Positions 17,799 to 26,983 of a DNA stretch of 64,000 nt are shown piece by piece. The notes beneath the pieces were generated by a model, which saw only the letters and a program-made list of their open reading frames with translations, made no database searches and was not told the origin of the DNA. A program made the position numbers and the translations under genes. Source of the DNA: Opitutaceae bacterium (GTDB lineage Bacteria > Verrucomicrobiota > Verrucomicrobiia > Opitutales > Opitutaceae); the NCBI GenBank assembly GCA_030648295.1, contig JAUSID010000188.1:54454-118453 (forward strand), given 5' to 3'. How positions within the stretch are numbered: the stretch's first letter is position 1; each line of letters opens with the position of its first letter.

Positions 17799-19108
17799 CC
17801 GCGCGAAAAGAAGTCGCGCACCGTTGCCAGCACCTGATCGCGCGGAACCTCAAATTCGTTTCGCTGCCCAAGGTCGCGAATCTTGACAACGCCTTTGGCC
17901 AGTTCGTCGCCGCCGTAAATCAATGCCAGCTTCGCGCCGGATTCGGCGCCCGCCTTGAACTGCTTGCCAAACGCCACCTCCTTCAACGGATATTCCACGC
18001 GGAAGCCGGCTGCACGCAGCGCGTGGATGTCCGCGAAAGCCGCGCGCCGCTCGGCGGCGCCGCCGATGACAGCGTAGACGTCGGGCCCTTGAGCGATCGC
18101 CGGCATCAGACCGCGTTGCTCGAGCAAGAGCGCAAACGTCATGTCGCCGATGGCAAATCCCACCGCCGGCAGCGCTGGTCCGCCGAGCTTTTCCACCAAG
18201 TCGTCGTATCGGCCGCCGCCCGCGAGTGCGCGCAACTCACCTTTCCGATCGAACGCTTCGAACACGAAACCCGTATAGTACGCCAGCCCGCGCACCACCC
18301 CAAGATCGACTTCGACGAAGCGTGACAATCCCATTGCCTCCAGCGCGTCGAGCAGGTGTTTCCAGTCGGCCAGTCGCGCGGCGAGTTTCTCGCTCCCAAT
18401 GTCGGTCAGCCTGGTTTCGAGCGCGGTCATTGATTTGATTTCAAGGAAAGATAGAATCCGCGCCTTCAACTCCGGCGTGAGCGCGCCAAACCGCTCGGAG
18501 TACCCCTTGAACGCCTCGTCGCCGAGTTTCTCGTATTTGTCGATTGCCCCTAGTATCCCGCGCGCGCGCTCCGGATCCAATCCCAGCGCCTCGAGGTAAT
18601 AGAACCACAAGTTTCGATCGCTCAGCCGGACAAAAAAATCCTCATGCGTGAGCCCAAACGCGCACAGGCACTGCACCAGCAGCGCCACAAGCTCGATTTC
18701 CGCTTCCGGACCGGGCTCACCGAAAATATCCGCATTGAACTGGAAAAAGCAGCGGCCCCTTCCCTTCTGCATCCGCTCGTAGCGATAGAACTCCGCGATG
18801 CTGAACCACTTGATCGGGCGCTTCAACGCACTGGCCTTCGCACCAACCAACCGACAGACGGTCGGGGTCATCTCCGGCCGCAATGCGACCGCGCGACCGC
18901 CCTTGTCGGTGAAGCTAAACAACTGCGCTTCAATCTCGTCGCCCGACTTGGCGCGATACAGATCGAGCGGCTCCAATACCGGCGCGTCGTATTCAGCGAA
19001 GCCAAACGTATTCGCCGTTTGCCGCCACAATCGAAAAAGAAAATTCCGGCGCGCGAGATCCTCGGGATAGAACTCTCGAAAGCCCGGCAGAGTCTGAAAC
19101 GTCGGCAT
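17795..19108 (-). CDS. hisS: Histidine--tRNA ligase
   Basis: 437 residues, class II aminoacyl-tRNA synthetase charging tRNA-His. Class II motif 1 lies near LPGFREFYPED, motif 2 around FYRYERMQKGRGRCFFQ, the histidine-binding segment in GLAYYTGFVFEAF, and motif 3 in AVGFAIGDMTFALLL. The C-terminal anticodon-binding domain follows from about residue 340. It is upstream of the TPR gene and overlaps it by 4 bases. It is separated from the HU-type gene by about 115 bases. Confidence 0.94.
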   Translation of the reverse strand: MPTFQTLPGFREFYPEDLARRNFLFRLWRQTANTFGFAEYDAPVLEPLDLYRAKSGDEIEAQLFSFTDKGGRAVALRPEMTPTVCRLVGAKASALKRPIKWFSIAEFYRYERMQKGRGRCFFQFNADIFGEPGPEAEIELVALLVQCLCAFGLTHEDFFVRLSDRNLWFYYLEALGLDPERARGILGAIDKYEKLGDEAFKGYSERFGALTPELKARILSFLEIKSMTALETRLTDIGSEKLAARLADWKHLLDALEAMGLSRFVEVDLGVVRGLAYYTGFVFEAFDRKGELRALAGGGRYDDLVEKLGGPALPAVGFAIGDMTFALLLEQRGLMPAIAQGPDVYAVIGGAAERRAAFADIHALRAAGFRVEYPLKEVAFGKQFKAGAESGAKLALIYGGDELAKGVVKIRDLGQRNEFEVPRDQVLATVRDFFSRG

Positions 19109-19223
19109 GAAGGCGGAATCGTTGCGACTCCGCCCAGTTTAGCGCGACTCAAAAAAACCCGCCCGGCGGGTGACCGCCGGATTGCCTCCTGCCCGCCACG
19201 CCCTTCGCGAGCGCTGGCCCTTC

Positions 19224-19577
19224 TTACATCAACGGTGTGGTCGTCGTCGGGCTCGATTGCTCCTGCTGCCCCTGCAGCTTTCCGAGATCGAGCTTCTTCA
19301 GTTGCTGCTTCAGGATCTTCCCGGATTTGAATTTCACCACCGCGCGCTGCGGAATGATGACTTCAGCCTCGGGTTTGTTGGGATTTCGGCCAATCCGTTG
19401 TTTGCGGACTTGGACTTCGAGCACGCCAAAGTTGCGCAACTCAACATTGCGCCCGTTTGCGAGGGCCTTTTGGATGATATCGAGCGTCTGCTGGACTGTA
19501 TCGACGATCTGTTTTTGCGGAAAACCCGATTTCCGATAGATCTCCAGCACTATTTCACGTTTGGTCAGGTTGGACAT
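19224..19577 (-). CDS. HU/IHF family DNA-binding protein
   Basis: 117 residues. A standard HU/IHF domain (residues 1-95: LTKREIVLEIYRKSGF, VELRNFGVLEV, GRNPNKP in the DNA-inserting beta-arm) with a Q/T/S-rich C-terminal extension of about 20 residues. The GRNPNKPE arm and length suggest an IHF-like architectural protein that bends DNA. A good Shine-Dalgarno (GAAAGGAA) and a sigma70-type promoter lie upstream. Whether it works as homodimer or heterodimer cannot be told. Confidence 0.9.
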   Translation of the reverse strand: MSNLTKREIVLEIYRKSGFPQKQIVDTVQQTLDIIQKALANGRNVELRNFGVLEVQVRKQRIGRNPNKPEAEVIIPQRAVVKFKSGKILKQQLKKLDLGKLQGQQEQSSPTTTTPLM

Positions 19578-19620
19578 GGGGTTCCTTTCGCTAAGGGCCT
19601 ATGTTGTTATGCGCACCTAT

Positions 19621-19650
19621 AAATTACTTTCGTCCTTCGAATTGCGTCAA
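19621..19650 (-). promoter_or_regulatory. Sigma70-type promoter of the HU/IHF gene
   Basis: On the minus strand TTGACG (19645-19650) is followed after 18 bases by TAATTT (19621-19626), about 45 bases before the ATG at 19577. The -35 box matches the consensus in five of six positions; the -10 box is weaker. Its AT-rich setting stands out from the surrounding GC-rich DNA. Confidence 0.5.
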
Positions 19651-19704
19651 CTCTTATGACCGATTTGCTGCACCGGCGTTCCCTTGAGATTTGCTATCGG
19701 GATT

Positions 19705-20406
19705 ATGCCTGATCCTACCGCGGTTAACTCCATGTTCGCTCGCATCGCGCGGCGGTACGACGTTGCCAACCGGCTGTTGAGCGGCGGAGCGGATGTTCGA
19801 TGGCGGAAACACCTCGTTGCCGCAGTTAGGTGCCATGAACCACAAGAAGTTCTGGACCTTGCCACCGGCAGCGGAGACGTCGCTTTCGCGCTGGCCCAAG
19901 CACTGCCCGAGAGCTCGACGATTGTGGGCATGGATTTCTGCCAGCCGATGCTTGATCAGGCGGAACTCAAGAAGGCCGCGGCCGGTGCCAAACAATTCTC
20001 AAATATCTCTTTTAAGCAAGGCGACGGCCTCGCATTGCCGTTACCCGACGCATCTTTCGACGCCGTAACGATTGCATTTGGATTGCGGAATCTCGCCGAT
20101 CGAGACCGTGGATTGCGCGAAATGCGCCGCGTACTGCGAAGCGGCGGCCGATTATTCGTGCTGGAATTCTCGCAGCCTCAGGCATGGTGCCGCGGCGCCT
20201 ATTACTTCTATTTGCGCCGAATCCTTCCGTTTCTCGCCGGGGCCATCACCGGCGATCGGGCCGCGTATGTTTACTTGAACGATACGATCACGGAATTTCC
20301 AAAGCGTGACGCGTTGTCAGGCGAAATTAAATCCGCGGGATTCACGAGCGTGACGAGCCGTGGGATGACCTTTGACACCGTTGCCCTGCATGAAGCGGTG
20401 AAGTGA
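19705..20406 (+). CDS. ubiE: UbiE/MenG-type quinone methyltransferase
   Basis: 233 residues from ATG 19705; an in-frame TTG seven codons upstream is less likely. The family pattern is clear: MFARIARRYDVANRLLSGG, SAM motif I LDLATGSGDV, and IAFGLRNLADRDRGLREM. It methylates demethylmenaquinone to menaquinone and/or a ubiquinone precursor. With ACIII in the same window, menaquinone is the likelier product, so the symbol could equally be menG. Divergent from the HU gene. Confidence 0.9.
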   Translation: MPDPTAVNSMFARIARRYDVANRLLSGGADVRWRKHLVAAVRCHEPQEVLDLATGSGDVAFALAQALPESSTIVGMDFCQPMLDQAELKKAAAGAKQFSNISFKQGDGLALPLPDASFDAVTIAFGLRNLADRDRGLREMRRVLRSGGRLFVLEFSQPQAWCRGAYYFYLRRILPFLAGAITGDRAAYVYLNDTITEFPKRDALSGEIKSAGFTSVTSRGMTFDTVALHEAVK

Positions 20407-20429
20407 CGCGCCCGAGTCCATTTTGAGGC

Positions 20430-20477
20430 GACCGGGCAAGCCAGTGAACCGTTCGACTGACGCTTTGCCGGTCTTTT
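20430..20477 (+). terminator. Putative terminator of ubiE/menG
   Basis: GACCGG (20430-20435) pairs with CCGGTC (20468-20473), extended by CAAG/CTTTG-type pairs after a two-base mismatch, followed by TTTT. It lies between ubiE and the convergent erpA-like gene. Stem is imperfect and the T-run short. Confidence 0.4.
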
Positions 20478-20521
20478 CGCTCCTCCCGGGATGAAAATGC
20501 AACGGGCAGCCCGTCGCAGTA

Positions 20522-20839
20522 TTAGTTAAATGACTTTCCGCAACCGCACGTGCTCTGCGCGTTCGGGTTCTTGATCTCGAAACCCTTCCCATGCAGACCG
20601 TCATCGAAGTCGATCGATGAGCCGCTGAGATACGCCAGGCTCGGCGCGTCCATCACGATCGGAACGCCTTCGCTCTCGAACTGCGTGTCATCCGGCTTCG
20701 GTTGGTCGAATGACATTCCATATTGAAATCCCGAGCAGCCGCCGGATTCGACGAAGACCCGCAAACGCTTCTCGGGCGCATTGAGTTCGCCCTGCATGGC
20801 CCGAACCTGCCTCGCAGCGCGTGGTGTCAGCGTGATCAT
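20522..20839 (-). CDS. erpA: Iron-sulfur cluster insertion protein, ErpA/IscA family
   Basis: 105 residues. The three conserved cysteines of A-type carriers are present: C35 ([12 protein letters not shown]) and C98/C100 (STCGCGKSF). They bind a [2Fe-2S] or [4Fe-4S] cluster that is passed to apo-enzymes. The sequence fits ErpA/IscA; ErpA is a best guess because no isc or suf operon is next to it. Divergent from the Ser/Thr kinase. Confidence 0.87.
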   Translation of the reverse strand: MITLTPRAARQVRAMQGELNAPEKRLRVFVESGGCSGFQYGMSFDQPKPDDTQFESEGVPIVMDAPSLAYLSGSSIDFDDGLHGKGFEIKNPNAQSTCGCGKSFN

Positions 20840-20956
20840 CTCGGGCGCACCGTAGGACGGCGAACGGCGCTGTCAAACGGAGGATGCAGCAAATTTCGCG
20901 CCGAAAAAATCTGCGCTCTTGCCAGCCATGCGTGGCATACCTTTCCTCGCGGTAGA

Positions 20957-21931
20957 GTGGCGTCGATCAAACACATCTTCAACGAGCTTCACTACGAGAT
21001 GGTCCGCAAGATCGCCGAGGGTGGCATGGGCCTTGTCTACGAAGCCCATCAGCTCGGCGCGGGAAATTTCCGCAAGGTCGTCGCGGTGAAACTCATTCGT
21101 GAGGAGTACTCGGCGATCGAGGAATTTCAAAACAACTTCATCGGCGAGGCGCGGCTTGTCGCCGATCTCATCCACACCAATATTGTCCAGACCTATCACC
21201 TCGGCCAGGTCGGGGGGCAGTACTTCATGGTGATGGAGTTTGTCCGCGGGGTGAATCTCGAGCAGGTCATCGAGCAGCACCGCAAGTTGGGCAAAGTCAT
21301 GCCGGTCGACCTTGCCGCCTTCGTCGTTTCGCGCGTGGCGCGCGGGCTCACCTATGCGCACAACAAGTGTGATCGCGATGGCCGGCACCTGAACATCGTG
21401 CACCGCGACATCGGGCCCAAGAACGTAATGCTCGCTTACGAGGGCGACGTGAAGCTAACCGACTTCGGCATCGCGAAGGCGCTCGACCTGATGTACAACG
21501 AGGAGGGCAAGGTGATCGCCGGCAAGGACGAGTACCTCTCGCCCGAGCAGGCGAATTACGCCGTCACCGATGCGCGCGCCGATCTTTTTCCGCTGGGGAT
21601 CGTGCTGACCGAGTTGCTCCTGGGCCGAAACATCTTTCGCTCGGCCGACCGCGCGCAATCGCGCCGGAACATTCTCACGATGCCGATTCCCCAGTTTTCC
21701 TCGCTGCGTGCCGAGATCGATACCGGCTTGGAAGCGGTCATCCAGCGCGCGCTGCAGCGGGATCGGGACAAACGTTACCCGTCCGCCTCCGAGATGCTCA
21801 CGGAGCTGGAATTATACCTCTACAGTGACCGCTACGGTCCGACCAACGAGAAGCTCGGCGTCTATCTCAAAGAACTGTTCGGCGTCCGAGATCCCGTCAT
21901 CCCTACGCTTTCGCCCCGAGCCCCCATCTGA
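20957..21931 (+). CDS. Ser/Thr protein kinase
   Basis: 324 residues from GTG 20957, kinase domain only, without transmembrane helix or sensor. Visible features: Gly-rich loop [15 protein letters not shown] Lys K45 (VAVKLI), catalytic loop HRDIGPKN (D151), DFG at 169-171 and SPEQAN. The usual catalytic-loop Lys (HRDxKPxN) is Gly here and a Lys sits two positions later, a variant I have seen in other bacterial kinases; activity is likely but untested. ATG 20999 would cut off the start of the domain, so GTG 20957 is preferred. It ends 26 bases before rpoN, so they may be co-transcribed. Confidence 0.87.
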   Translation: MASIKHIFNELHYEMVRKIAEGGMGLVYEAHQLGAGNFRKVVAVKLIREEYSAIEEFQNNFIGEARLVADLIHTNIVQTYHLGQVGGQYFMVMEFVRGVNLEQVIEQHRKLGKVMPVDLAAFVVSRVARGLTYAHNKCDRDGRHLNIVHRDIGPKNVMLAYEGDVKLTDFGIAKALDLMYNEEGKVIAGKDEYLSPEQANYAVTDARADLFPLGIVLTELLLGRNIFRSADRAQSRRNILTMPIPQFSSLRAEIDTGLEAVIQRALQRDRDKRYPSASEMLTELELYLYSDRYGPTNEKLGVYLKELFGVRDPVIPTLSPRAPI

Positions 21932-21957
21932 GATGAACCGAAGCGAACTTCATCGAT

Positions 21958-23487
21958 ATGAGCGGGCCCGGATTTAGCCACGAACTCCGCCAGCGCCAGA
22001 CTCAATCCCTTGTCCTGGCGCCGCAGCTGCGGCATTCGCTGAAAATCCTCCAGGTGGCGGCGCTGGATCTGCGTTCCGTCATCCAGGAGGAGTTGCAGAG
22101 CAATCCCACGCTCGAGGAACTTCCGATGGAAGGTGTGAGCCTCGACAAACCGGCAGATGACTCGGCGGGCGACAACGGCACGGCGACCGACGGCGACGGC
22201 CCGAACGGCACCGATGACAGCGGCGCCGCGCCAGCCGACACCACCGACTCGGTTCCGAAGGGTGACGAGCTGGATTTTTCCAGGGACAAGGAGTTCGAGA
22301 TCCTGGGGAAGCTCGACGAGGACTGGCGCGATCACATGGCGAGCGTTGGCGGCACCCAGCCGTATACGTCGGAGGACGCCGAGAAGCGTAAGCATTTTTT
22401 CGATTCGCTCGTGAGCGAGACGTCGTTGCAGGAGCACCTGATGCAACAGGCGGAAATGACGGATCTCTCGCCGCGGGCACTCGAGGCGATGAAACACCTC
22501 GTCGGCGGCCTCGATGACCGCGGGTTCCTCACCCAGACGCCGTCGGATGTGGCGCTGCAAACGGGGCTGCCGCTCGATGCGGTCCAGGAGGCACTGCGCG
22601 CGCTGAAAACTTTCGACCCACCGGGAATTGGCGCGACGGATCTCGCCGACTGTCTGCTGGCGCAGCTCATCGCGAAAGGTCGCGGAACGTCACTCGCGGC
22701 CCGCGTGATCAAGGATCATTTCGAGCTGCTCACCCGGCGGCGGATTCCGGAGCTTGCGCGCAAGCTCGGCGTTGATCCGGACGACGTGCAATCGGGCATC
22801 GAAGAGATCGGCAAACTGGATCCGGCTCCCGGCCGCCGTTTCGCCGAGGACAACAACCGCGTGGTCGTGCCGGATGTGACGGTCGAAAAGGATGGCGACG
22901 AGTGGAAGATCCACCTGAACAGCGATTACATCCCGCGGCTCCGGATTTCGAGCACGTATCGCGACATGATCGCGAAGGGATCACTGTCGAAACCGGAACG
23001 CGATTATTTGCGGGAGCGGATGCGCTCGGGCAAATTCCTGATCGACTCCATCGAGCAGCGTCAGCGGACGATCGAGCGAATCACCCGCGAAATCATCAAC
23101 GCGCAAAAAGAGTTCTTTGAGCACGGTGTGTCCCACCTGAAGCCGCTCACGATGACCCAAATCGCGGACGTGGTGAGCGTGCACGAGACGACCGTCAGCC
23201 GGGCGATCGCGAACAAATACATCCGGACGCCGCATGGGGTGTTCGAGTTCAAGTATTTCTTCACGCCCGGGTATCAGGCGGACAGCGGCGCTTCCGTGTC
23301 GAACACGAGCGTGAAGGAAATGATCGGCGACCTGATCAACGTCGAAGACAAGGGGGCACCGCTGAGCGATCAGGAACTCGTGACCAAGCTCCAGGAAAAA
23401 GGCATCACGATCGCGCGGCGCACGGTGGCGAAGTATCGCGAGGAACTCGGCATTCTCCCGAGCAACCTGCGGCGCGATTACAAGTGA
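21958..23487 (+). CDS. rpoN: RNA polymerase sigma-54 factor
   Basis: 509 residues. Region I is Gln/Leu-rich (ELRQRQTQSLVLAPQLRHSLKILQ) and binds activators. Region II is acidic (about 60-125, many Asp and Gly). The core-binding domain follows, then the HTH (TMTQIADVVSVHETTVSRAI) and the C-terminal RpoN box ARRTVAKYREEL that reads the -24 element. This sigma factor needs AAA+ activators; none is encoded in the window. It ends in a hairpin shared with convergent tsaD. Confidence 0.95.
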   Translation: MSGPGFSHELRQRQTQSLVLAPQLRHSLKILQVAALDLRSVIQEELQSNPTLEELPMEGVSLDKPADDSAGDNGTATDGDGPNGTDDSGAAPADTTDSVPKGDELDFSRDKEFEILGKLDEDWRDHMASVGGTQPYTSEDAEKRKHFFDSLVSETSLQEHLMQQAEMTDLSPRALEAMKHLVGGLDDRGFLTQTPSDVALQTGLPLDAVQEALRALKTFDPPGIGATDLADCLLAQLIAKGRGTSLAARVIKDHFELLTRRRIPELARKLGVDPDDVQSGIEEIGKLDPAPGRRFAEDNNRVVVPDVTVEKDGDEWKIHLNSDYIPRLRISSTYRDMIAKGSLSKPERDYLRERMRSGKFLIDSIEQRQRTIERITREIINAQKEFFEHGVSHLKPLTMTQIADVVSVHETTVSRAIANKYIRTPHGVFEFKYFFTPGYQADSGASVSNTSVKEMIGDLINVEDKGAPLSDQELVTKLQEKGITIARRTVAKYREELGILPSNLRRDYK

Positions 23488-23515
23488 ACCGCGACGAGCC
23501 TGCTCGGCGCGGTTC
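23486..23515. terminator. Bidirectional hairpin between rpoN and tsaD
   Basis: GAACCGCG (23486-23493) pairs with CGCGGTTC (23508-23515), and inside it CGAG pairs with CTCG around loop CCTG. The stem starts at the rpoN stop codon. No T-run follows, so it may end transcription weakly or protect the 3' end. Confidence 0.55.
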
Positions 23516-23538
23516 ATCCTGAGCGCAGCGAAGGATCC
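23513..23538. repeat. Dispersed repeat 'TCATCCTGAGCGCAGCGAAGGAT'
   Basis: The intergenic sequence TTCATCCTGAGCG then CAGCGAAGGATCC folds as ATCCT/AGGAT. It is the widespread 'CATCCTGAG...GAAGGATC' dispersed repeat known from many environmental genomes; a related form (CATTCTGAG...GAAGAATCC) lies at 60721-60805. Confidence 0.6.
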
Positions 23539-23541
23539 ATC

Positions 23542-24579
23542 TCACGCCAGCGGCGCGCTCGGCTCGATCCGCAGCGCGATGCCCGGCTCGGGCGAAGTGC
23601 CCGCCCCCCCGGCCCACGCGGCGAACGCGATCATCGCGGCGTTGTCACCCGTGTGCCTGGGATCAGCGGCGAGGAACGCGACGCGCGCGCGTTTCGCCTC
23701 GGCCTCGAGAGCAGCGCGCAGCGTGCGATTGTTCGCGACGCCGCCCGACAGGCCGACACTGCGATACTCGCCCGCCCGCTGGCGCAGCGCCGCCCGCGTC
23801 TTGCGTACCAGTGCATCAATTACGGCCTGCTGGTAACTGGCACACAAGTCGGGCAATCGGGCTCGCACCTCGTCCGCCGGCATTTTCTCGAGCAGATAGC
23901 GCAGGCTTGTCTTCACCCCGGAAAAACTGAAGTCGAGTTCTTCCCGCCGGCCAATGCCGCGGGGAAAATCAAAAGCATCCCGGCCGCCCGCCGCCGCCAG
24001 CTTCTCGATCAACGGCCCGCCGGGGTAGCCCAGCCCGAGAAGTTTCGCCCCCTTGTCGAGCGCCTCGCCCGCCGCGTCGTCGCGCGTGGACGAAAGCACG
24101 GCAACCTTTCTCCGTGCATCGAGGGTGAACAGCAGCGTGTTGCCACCCGAAACAATCAACCCGAGGTGAGGCAGGAGTGCGGCGAGGTTTTGCCCGAACG
24201 CCGCCGGAGCTTCCGCGTGCCGCGCGATGAACGGCGACCAGACATGTCCGCGCAGATGATTGACCCCGACCACGGGAACGCGGAGGGCCGCCGCCAGCGC
24301 GTTCGCCGCCGCCACGCCAATCGCCAGACAGGCCGCGAGCCCCGGGCCATGCGTAACGGCGACGGTTTTGACCGCGGAAAAATCGACGTCATTGCGTGCC
24401 CGCGTGAGCAGCGGGCCGAATGTGCGCAGGTGTTCGCGGGTGGCGAGATCCGGCACGACGCCGCCGTGCTTTTCGTGGAGCGCAATCTGGCTGTGCACCC
24501 ACTCGCCCGTGAGCCCGCGCATCGGATCGAACGCGGCGACGGCGGTCTCGTCACACGAGCTCTCGAGCGCCAGGATCAT
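23542..24579 (-). CDS. tsaD: tRNA N6-threonylcarbamoyladenosine transferase TsaD
   Basis: 345 residues, ASKHA fold. The start MILALESSCDETAVA, the metal-binding HLRGH motif (in VNHLRGHVW), VSGGNTLL and SGGVANNRTLR are signatures of TsaD/Gcp. With TsaB, TsaC and TsaE it transfers the threonylcarbamoyl group to A37 of ANN-decoding tRNAs. It starts 4 bases inside the end of the S41 protease gene, so the two are translationally coupled. Confidence 0.94.
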   Translation of the reverse strand: MILALESSCDETAVAAFDPMRGLTGEWVHSQIALHEKHGGVVPDLATREHLRTFGPLLTRARNDVDFSAVKTVAVTHGPGLAACLAIGVAAANALAAALRVPVVGVNHLRGHVWSPFIARHAEAPAAFGQNLAALLPHLGLIVSGGNTLLFTLDARRKVAVLSSTRDDAAGEALDKGAKLLGLGYPGGPLIEKLAAAGGRDAFDFPRGIGRREELDFSFSGVKTSLRYLLEKMPADEVRARLPDLCASYQQAVIDALVRKTRAALRQRAGEYRSVGLSGGVANNRTLRAALEAEAKRARVAFLAADPRHTGDNAAMIAFAAWAGGAGTSPEPGIALRIEPSAPLA

Positions 24580-25868
24580 CGCGCGGACGAGAGGCGCGGC
24601 GACCCACGCTCGCCATACAGCTTCACGCCTTGGAGGACGGCCACCGCCGCCTCGAGCTGGCGATCGACCACCGGATCAAATCCAAAGCGCTCCTTGAACG
24701 CCTTCGGATCTGAAAGATCGGAACGCGACCTTTGGCGCGCGAGTTTCGCATCCTCCTCCGGACTCATGACGACCTCCACATGCGGTGTGATGCCGCGTTC
24801 GTGAATTGTGGCACCGGCGGGCGTGTAATACCGAGCCGTGGTCAGGCGCATGCCTTCGCCATTCTCCAGCTTGAAGACCGATTGCACGGAGCCCTTGCCA
24901 AAGGAGCGCTCGCCCACGACGACCGCGCGGCCGGTGTCCTTCAGCGCCCCCGTCACAATTTCAGCGGCGCTGGCGCTACCCGCGTTAATCAACACCGCGA
25001 TCGGCATCGACAGCGGTTCGGCCGCCATTTCGGCGCGGAAATCCTCGCGATCCTCCGGTTTGCGCCCGCGGGTGTACACGATCAATTCGCCCTTCCGGAA
25101 GAAAGGTTCCGCCACCGCCACCGCGGCATCGAGCAACCCGCCCGGATTGTTCCGCACATCGATAATCAAACTGTGGATACCTTGTTTCAGCAGCGCCTCC
25201 AGCGCGCGCACGAACTGTTCGGCGGTGTGATCGGAGAACTCGGTCAGCTGCACGTAGCCGATGCCATCCTCCAGGATCCGAGCGCCCCGCACGCTCTCCA
25301 CCTTGATGATCTCGCGCACAATCGTGAGATTCATGGTCTGCTGGGTGGACGGACGAAAGACACCGACGAGGACACTTGTTTTCGGTTTGCCGCGCAGCCG
25401 GGTGACGACGCCGTCGACCGAGCCGCCCGCGTCAATCGCTCTGCCATCGATGCTCACGATCTCGTCGCCGCGCTGGATGCCGGCGCGCTCACTCGGCGTA
25501 TCCGCCAGCGAAGCGATCACCACGACCCGGTTTTGCCGCGTTTCAACCTGCAGGCCCACGCCGCCGAACTCACCAGTGATGTCCTCCTCGAATTCACGAT
25601 TGTCCTTCGCTTCGAGAAACTCCGAGTGCGGATCGAGCGATTCCACCATCCCATGCAAGGCCTGCCGGGCGAGGTGCGCATACGCGGCGCTTTTTTCCTC
25701 CACGTAATTTTCGTTCACCAACCGCATCACCTCGCGCACGTAGTTGGCGGACCGCGCGAGGTCGCGGTTCGGCCACAGATTCCATGCCGCGGCCACGCGC
25801 AGTCCTGCCACCGCAAGCGTCACGCCGAGCATGACGCCGGTGACGAGCACGAGAATCCGTTTGAACAT
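24576..25868 (-). CDS. S41 family C-terminal processing peptidase (CtpA-like)
   Basis: 430 residues from ATG 25868 (ATG 25886 is possible). An N-terminal signal anchor (FKRILVLVTGVMLGVTLAVAG) exports it. Next comes an S41 N-terminal helical region (NYVREVMRLVNENYVEE, LDPHSEFL), a PDZ domain (GEFGGVGLQVE, RAGIQRGDEIVSIDG), and the protease core with catalytic Ser in NAGSASAAEI and Lys in FGKGSVQ. Such proteases trim periplasmic proteins from unstructured C-termini. Overlaps tsaD by 4 bases; divergent from the methyltransferase at 25903, with only 34 bases between starts. Confidence 0.92.
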   Translation of the reverse strand: MFKRILVLVTGVMLGVTLAVAGLRVAAAWNLWPNRDLARSANYVREVMRLVNENYVEEKSAAYAHLARQALHGMVESLDPHSEFLEAKDNREFEEDITGEFGGVGLQVETRQNRVVVIASLADTPSERAGIQRGDEIVSIDGRAIDAGGSVDGVVTRLRGKPKTSVLVGVFRPSTQQTMNLTIVREIIKVESVRGARILEDGIGYVQLTEFSDHTAEQFVRALEALLKQGIHSLIIDVRNNPGGLLDAAVAVAEPFFRKGELIVYTRGRKPEDREDFRAEMAAEPLSMPIAVLINAGSASAAEIVTGALKDTGRAVVVGERSFGKGSVQSVFKLENGEGMRLTTARYYTPAGATIHERGITPHVEVVMSPEEDAKLARQRSRSDLSDPKAFKERFGFDPVVDRQLEAAVAVLQGVKLYGERGSPRLSSAR

Positions 25869-25902
25869 GGCGGTCACTGTGGCCATCCGGTTCGGTTTGT
25901 AA

Positions 25903-26904
25903 ATGGGTTCGTCGGCCACCGATTCACCGGCCACCGCCGCGTTTGTGGCGGTCTTTCACTCGCAGGCTGACGCCCGCGGCACGATGCCGTTCGCTCGGTT
26001 CATGGGGCTGGCGCTGTATCACCCCGAGCTCGGCTATTATCGCCGGGATCGATCACGCGTGGGTTATGGCGCCGGCACCGATTTCTTCACGGCGAGTACG
26101 AGCAGTCCCGTGTTCGGCGAACTTGTCGTCGCGGCCTGCACCGAACTACTCAGCGACGATCCGCACGGCTACGAATTTGTGGAGCTTGGAGCGGAGACGG
26201 CGGGCGGCGTGCTGGCCGGCGTGGCGCACCCGTTCGCCGCCGCCCGCACGATCGCGCTGGGCGAAGCAATCACCCTCCGCGGCAAGTGTATCGTGTTTTC
26301 CAACGAACTGTTCGACGCCCAGCCGTTTTCGCGTTTCGTCCACCGGCAGGGTCGCTGGGTGGAACGCGGTGTCGCGCTTCATGAGGGCAAACTCGTGGAG
26401 GTGGATTTCGGCGAAGCATCCTCGAACCTGCCCTTTCCCGCGGTCGCACCAGAAGGCTACGTCATCGATGCGCCGCTGGCGGCGACCGAACTCGCCCGGG
26501 AAATCGCGTCGCAGCCTTGGTCCGGACTGTTCGTAGCGGCAGATTACGGCAAATCGTGGGCTGAACTCGCCGAGGCCGTACCCGCCGGGACCGCTCGAGC
26601 GTATTTCCGGCACACCCAATCGAATGACCTGCTCGCGCGGCCGGGCGAACAGGACCTTACGTGCCACATTTGCTGGGACTGGCTCGTGCAGGCGATGGAG
26701 CAACACGGCTTTGCGTCGACCACCGTAGAGTCTCAGGAGGCGTTTTTCATCCACCACGCCAAATCCGTCATCGCCGCGATCAGCGCGCAAGAGGCATCGC
26801 GGTTGAGTCAGCGAAAGCTCGCCCTGATTCAACTCCTGCACCCGGCGCACCTGGGCCAGAAATTCCAGGTGTTGCACGCCCTTCGGCTGCATTGTGAAGC
26901 TTAG
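25903..26904 (+). CDS. SAM-dependent methyltransferase, MidA/NDUFAF7 family
   Basis: 333 residues. MPFARFMGLALYHPELGYYRR and FFTASTSSPVFGE are hallmarks of the MidA/NDUFAF7 (DUF185) arginine methyltransferase family, with SNELFDAQPFSRFVH and the late CDITAHVDF-like position reading LTCHICWDW. In eukaryotes the homologue symmetrically dimethylates an arginine of complex I; the bacterial substrate is uncertain. The SAM loop reads FVELGAETAGG and is less Gly-rich than usual. It ends in a palindrome that overlaps the stop codon, just before rpmB. Confidence 0.85.
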   Translation: MGSSATDSPATAAFVAVFHSQADARGTMPFARFMGLALYHPELGYYRRDRSRVGYGAGTDFFTASTSSPVFGELVVAACTELLSDDPHGYEFVELGAETAGGVLAGVAHPFAAARTIALGEAITLRGKCIVFSNELFDAQPFSRFVHRQGRWVERGVALHEGKLVEVDFGEASSNLPFPAVAPEGYVIDAPLAATELAREIASQPWSGLFVAADYGKSWAELAEAVPAGTARAYFRHTQSNDLLARPGEQDLTCHICWDWLVQAMEQHGFASTTVESQEAFFIHHAKSVIAAISAQEASRLSQRKLALIQLLHPAHLGQKFQVLHALRLHCEA

Positions 26905-26925
26905 GTTTTTGCGCCGCAAAAACCT
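26903..26925. repeat. 11-bp-arm palindrome before rpmB
   Basis: AGGTTTTTGCG-C-CGCAAAAACCT is a perfect 23-base palindrome that begins inside the stop codon of the methyltransferase. Outside it, GAAGC (26896-26900) pairs with GCTTC (26929-26933). The T-run lies in the stem, not after it, so it does not look like a standard terminator. Similar architecture at 11682, 38402 and 55480. Confidence 0.75.
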
Positions 26926-26983
26926 CTTGCTTCGCCGAACGTCGGGCCTTTACTCCCGACCCTTTAACCAACTCGAATCCATC

